This document shows, piece by piece, positions 61,751-64,000 of a DNA stretch of 64,000 bases. The notes beneath the pieces are model-generated. The model saw only the letters and a program-made list of their open reading frames with translations. It searched no databases and was not told the DNA's origin. The translations under genes were made by a program, and so were the position numbers. How positions within the stretch are numbered: the stretch's first letter is position 1; each line of letters starts with the position of its first letter. The stretch is taken from NCBI GenBank assembly GCA_965242775.1, contig CBDETI010000027.1, positions 62,001-126,000 on the forward strand, read 5' to 3'. Source of the stretch: JAWPMT01 sp965242775 (GTDB lineage: Bacteria; Bacteroidota; Bacteroidia; Cytophagales; Cyclobacteriaceae).

Positions 61751-62777
61751 CGATATAATTCCATACGAAGAGGTAACAATAGGAGAGCTATTCGTCGGGG
61801 CGATTAGCGGGGATGGTTTCTTCAATAATGATCGGTTGATAGAAGTGGGTGACGCCATGAATGAAGTTCTGCCCACCTTCTTCCTTAAATCCTTTAGGAT
61901 TAGGGATTTTCACACATTCACCCATGAATTGGATGTCGAGTACAATGGCGCCTATGCCTCTTGCCGCAGGATATTCGAAGAACCCGAAAGCTTTTTGGAG
62001 GAATCGCAGAATTTGCTGAAGCTGCTTTATTCTGTCTCGGAAAACGAAAATATCAAGGAAGGGGAATTGTACGTGGCTTATTTCCCCGAGGTTTGGGTCG
62101 CTGAAGAGCAGGTGGACGCGCTGGGTATTTTCAAGTCCGAAGACCGAGATCCGTTCATCAAAGTGTATCAAGACGGGCAATCGTTGAACCTCGCCCAGGA
62201 TGAAGGTATTAGCATTCACAATATCAACAAAGGAGCGCTTATCCTCAATTCAGAACAGGTCAAAACGTACCGGGCACTGATCTTTGACAAGACCAATAAG
62301 CAATCACCCGCGCGCTTCTGGATCGATCATTTTCTGAATCTGAAGCCGATGGAAGATGAGTTTTTCCAGACGAAGAACTTCATGCGCATGTGCAAAGATT
62401 TTGCGCTCGGTCAGCCGGATATGGACCGGTCAGAGCAGGTAGATATCATCAATCGGTCTGTAGAGTATTTTCAGGACCGTGAACAGTTCAACCAGGAAGA
62501 ATTCCAACGCGAGGTGCTGCCAGAGGCAGAGCAGCGGCAGGCTTTCATGGATTTTCAAAATCAATTTATGGAGCGTAATGATGTGGAGGAAATGCCAGAG
62601 GAATTTGGGATTTCGGCCCCCGCCTTCAAAGCCACCAAACGCTACATTCGCTCTGTGATCAAGCTGGATAAAAACTTCCATGTTTATGTCCACGGCAAAA
62701 AGGAAATGATCGAGCGAGGATTCGACGAGGACCGGGGCAAACACTATTATAAGCTCTATTTCGACGAAGAGAAGTAA
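61743..62777 (+). CDS. Nucleoid-associated protein (YejK/NdpA-like)
   Basis: 344-aa protein of the nucleoid-associated YejK/NdpA family. It carries LYVAYFPEVWVAEEQVDALGIFK, ALILNSEQVKTYR and ARFWIDHFLNLKPMED segments that I associate with the Bacteroidota branch of this family. It has no signal peptide and is acidic in its C-terminal third. The family binds DNA or the nucleoid in E. coli; the mechanism is poorly known. Translational coupling to a histidine kinase is unexplained and may be only positional. Confidence 0.8.
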   Translation: MSDDIIPYEEVTIGELFVGAISGDGFFNNDRLIEVGDAMNEVLPTFFLKSFRIRDFHTFTHELDVEYNGAYASCRRIFEEPESFLEESQNLLKLLYSVSENENIKEGELYVAYFPEVWVAEEQVDALGIFKSEDRDPFIKVYQDGQSLNLAQDEGISIHNINKGALILNSEQVKTYRALIFDKTNKQSPARFWIDHFLNLKPMEDEFFQTKNFMRMCKDFALGQPDMDRSEQVDIINRSVEYFQDREQFNQEEFQREVLPEAEQRQAFMDFQNQFMERNDVEEMPEEFGISAPAFKATKRYIRSVIKLDKNFHVYVHGKKEMIERGFDEDRGKHYYKLYFDEEK

Positions 62778-63060
62778 GTTGATGGTTCCTTTTCGGCCTC
62801 ACCAAAAAATACGGCCTTACCTCCTTCGATTTACCTGAGAACTCCGACATTAGGTGCCCGTCAATTGCGAAGATTAGCCTTGTTGGTAGTCCCTTTCTTA
62901 CTTAATTTGGTACGAACTAAAGGTACATTCAAAACAACTGAGGTCGTGACAATTTCTCCTCATACATTTTCTGAATGATCCCTGACACACAGTTAGATGT
63001 CAGCGCCGGATGCTATCAATCTATAAGTAGTCGATATTGATCATGTAATAACAAATAACC

Positions 63061-64000
63061 ATGAATATAAAGTTAAGATTTGTTCAGTTGTCGCTGTTGG
63101 CAGCGGCAGTACTAACTACCCAAAAAACGCAAGGTCAAAACCAACTTCTCTCCACAGGAAATGCTGGGATAGGCACCACCTCACCTGCATTTCCTCTGCA
63201 TGTAAAAACGACAAATCCCAATGATTGGCAAGTGGCCCTGGAGAATGGAGCTGCTCAGACATATATGAACCATAATGGAAATTTTGGGATGTACGTCAAC
63301 ACAGGCGGAACCAATAGCGCGGCCAGATATGCCTTTCATCTACGTAATTCGGATCAGGTGCATATGCATATCCAGGATGACGGTCTTGTGGGAATAGGAA
63401 CACAATATCCTACCGCAAACATTCACCTTCAATCTGGCAGGGCCCAGCAAAGAATTGAAGCGACTGGCGATCATGCCACGCTTATCCTAACATCCGCAGG
63501 GACCAGTCCCGGAGGGGTTCCTAGCATCAACCTGGAGAGAGGCCTTGGCAATGCCTACGGCTCTTTTGTGGTGGAAAGAGGTGCGACCGGCGGAAATCCG
63601 CCAATTTTCACTGGAGGACTGGCCAATGATGTTGTTCTTGGCTCGACGCAGGATGTACCCCTGAAATTTGGTGTAAATGCGGATATAAAAATGACACTGC
63701 TATCTAGCGGCAATGTTGGCATTGGTATTACGAACCCTCAGCAAAAATTGTCAGTGGGAGGTACCATAGAAGCCACCGAAATCCTGGTACAAAATGTCAC
63801 GAATGCGCCGGATTTTGTATTTGAAGAAGATTATGACCTAAGATCCTTGAAGGATACTGAGGCTTTCATCAAAGAAAACAAACACCTTCCTGAAGTGCCC
63901 TCGGCTGCCGAAATGGCCCAGGACGGACTAGAATTGAAGAAGATGAATCTGCTGTTACTTCAGAAGATCGAGGAGCTGACCTTGCACGTGATCGACTTAA
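63061..64000 (+). CDS. Secreted fibre-like protein with KHLPEVPS module (3' partial)
   Basis: Open frame from ATG 63061 to the window end, 313 residues so far. A signal peptide of about 25 residues ends in KTQGQ. GNAGIGT, GLVGIGT and GNVGIGI repeats mark the beta-rich body, and near the edge the conserved module appears: PDFVFEEDYDLRSL, KHLPEVPSAAEM, then the start of a coiled coil (KIEELTLHVIDL). The last part aligns closely with the end of the protein at 656-1564, so about 20-30 residues are probably missing. Upstream 283 bases (62778-63060) hold no gene and no clear promoter. Function unknown; surface fibre by inference. Confidence 0.8.
   Translation, partial: MNIKLRFVQLSLLAAAVLTTQKTQGQNQLLSTGNAGIGTTSPAFPLHVKTTNPNDWQVALENGAAQTYMNHNGNFGMYVNTGGTNSAARYAFHLRNSDQVHMHIQDDGLVGIGTQYPTANIHLQSGRAQQRIEATGDHATLILTSAGTSPGGVPSINLERGLGNAYGSFVVERGATGGNPPIFTGGLANDVVLGSTQDVPLKFGVNADIKMTLLSSGNVGIGITNPQQKLSVGGTIEATEILVQNVTNAPDFVFEEDYDLRSLKDTEAFIKENKHLPEVPSAAEMAQDGLELKKMNLLLLQKIEELTLHVIDL

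Overview
The window is a chromosomal piece of a Bacteroidota bacterium, most likely of the Cytophagales type. The evidence is a full-length SprA (type IX secretion / gliding translocon, 2415 aa), several families largely confined to this phylum (DUF4292, DUF4293, DUF4837, HQLGTP-type histidine kinases, fibre-like proteins ending in a KHLPEVPS module), TAnnTTTG-type promoter -7 boxes, and few Shine-Dalgarno sites. Genes are dense, often overlap by 4-8 bases, and frequently use TTG or GTG starts. No gap without a gene exceeds 300 bases. I saw no rRNA, tRNA, CRISPR array, insertion sequence or prophage.

Layout. 1-7.6 kb: a GNAT acetyltransferase cut by the window edge, a secreted fibre-like protein, then a minus-strand run of a patatin lipase, a large FAD/Fe-S oxidoreductase and a eukaryote-type glycogen branching enzyme. 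7.8-10.9 kb: an ECF sigma factor operon with a HEAT-repeat membrane anti-sigma candidate and two exported DUF4097 proteins, closed by a strong terminator. 11.2-17.9 kb: a BASS-family transporter, an acyltransferase, a short repeat cluster, an exported YwqK/MORN-like protein, htpG, and a histidine kinase/response regulator pair.

18.1-27.9 kb is the notable accessory region. Nine closely packed plus-strand genes (GTP cyclohydrolase II, deaminase-less RibD reductase, BchC-like dehydrogenase, FkbM methyltransferase, divergent PTPS, MATE exporter, glycosyltransferase, sulfotransferase, SAM methyltransferase) meet tail to tail a minus-strand pair (LTA-synthase-like membrane phosphotransferase and CDP-alcohol phosphatidyltransferase). 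I read this as one locus building a GTP-derived pyrimidine or pterin-like compound that is glycosylated, sulfated, methylated and exported or fixed to a membrane lipid. The product is unknown.

28-54.2 kb is core genome in an order I know from other Bacteroidota: truA, an ABC exporter, an SDR threonine dehydrogenase, enoyl-CoA hydratase, a polysaccharide flippase, TPR protein, DUF4292 lipoprotein, EnvC-like activator, tatA, gatA (broken by two +1 shifts in poly-T runs), LysM lytic transglycosylase, DUF4837 lipoprotein, maeB, ruvA, sprA, gcvH, vanZ-like and tonB. 54.3-64 kb: a 928-aa membrane/TPR protein translationally coupled to gatC, a PlsC acyltransferase, a NatAB-like ABC pair, a histidine kinase overlapping a nucleoid-associated protein gene, and a second fibre-like gene that runs off the end. 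Envelope biogenesis (lipids, peptidoglycan remodelling, secretion, surface fibres) dominates the window.
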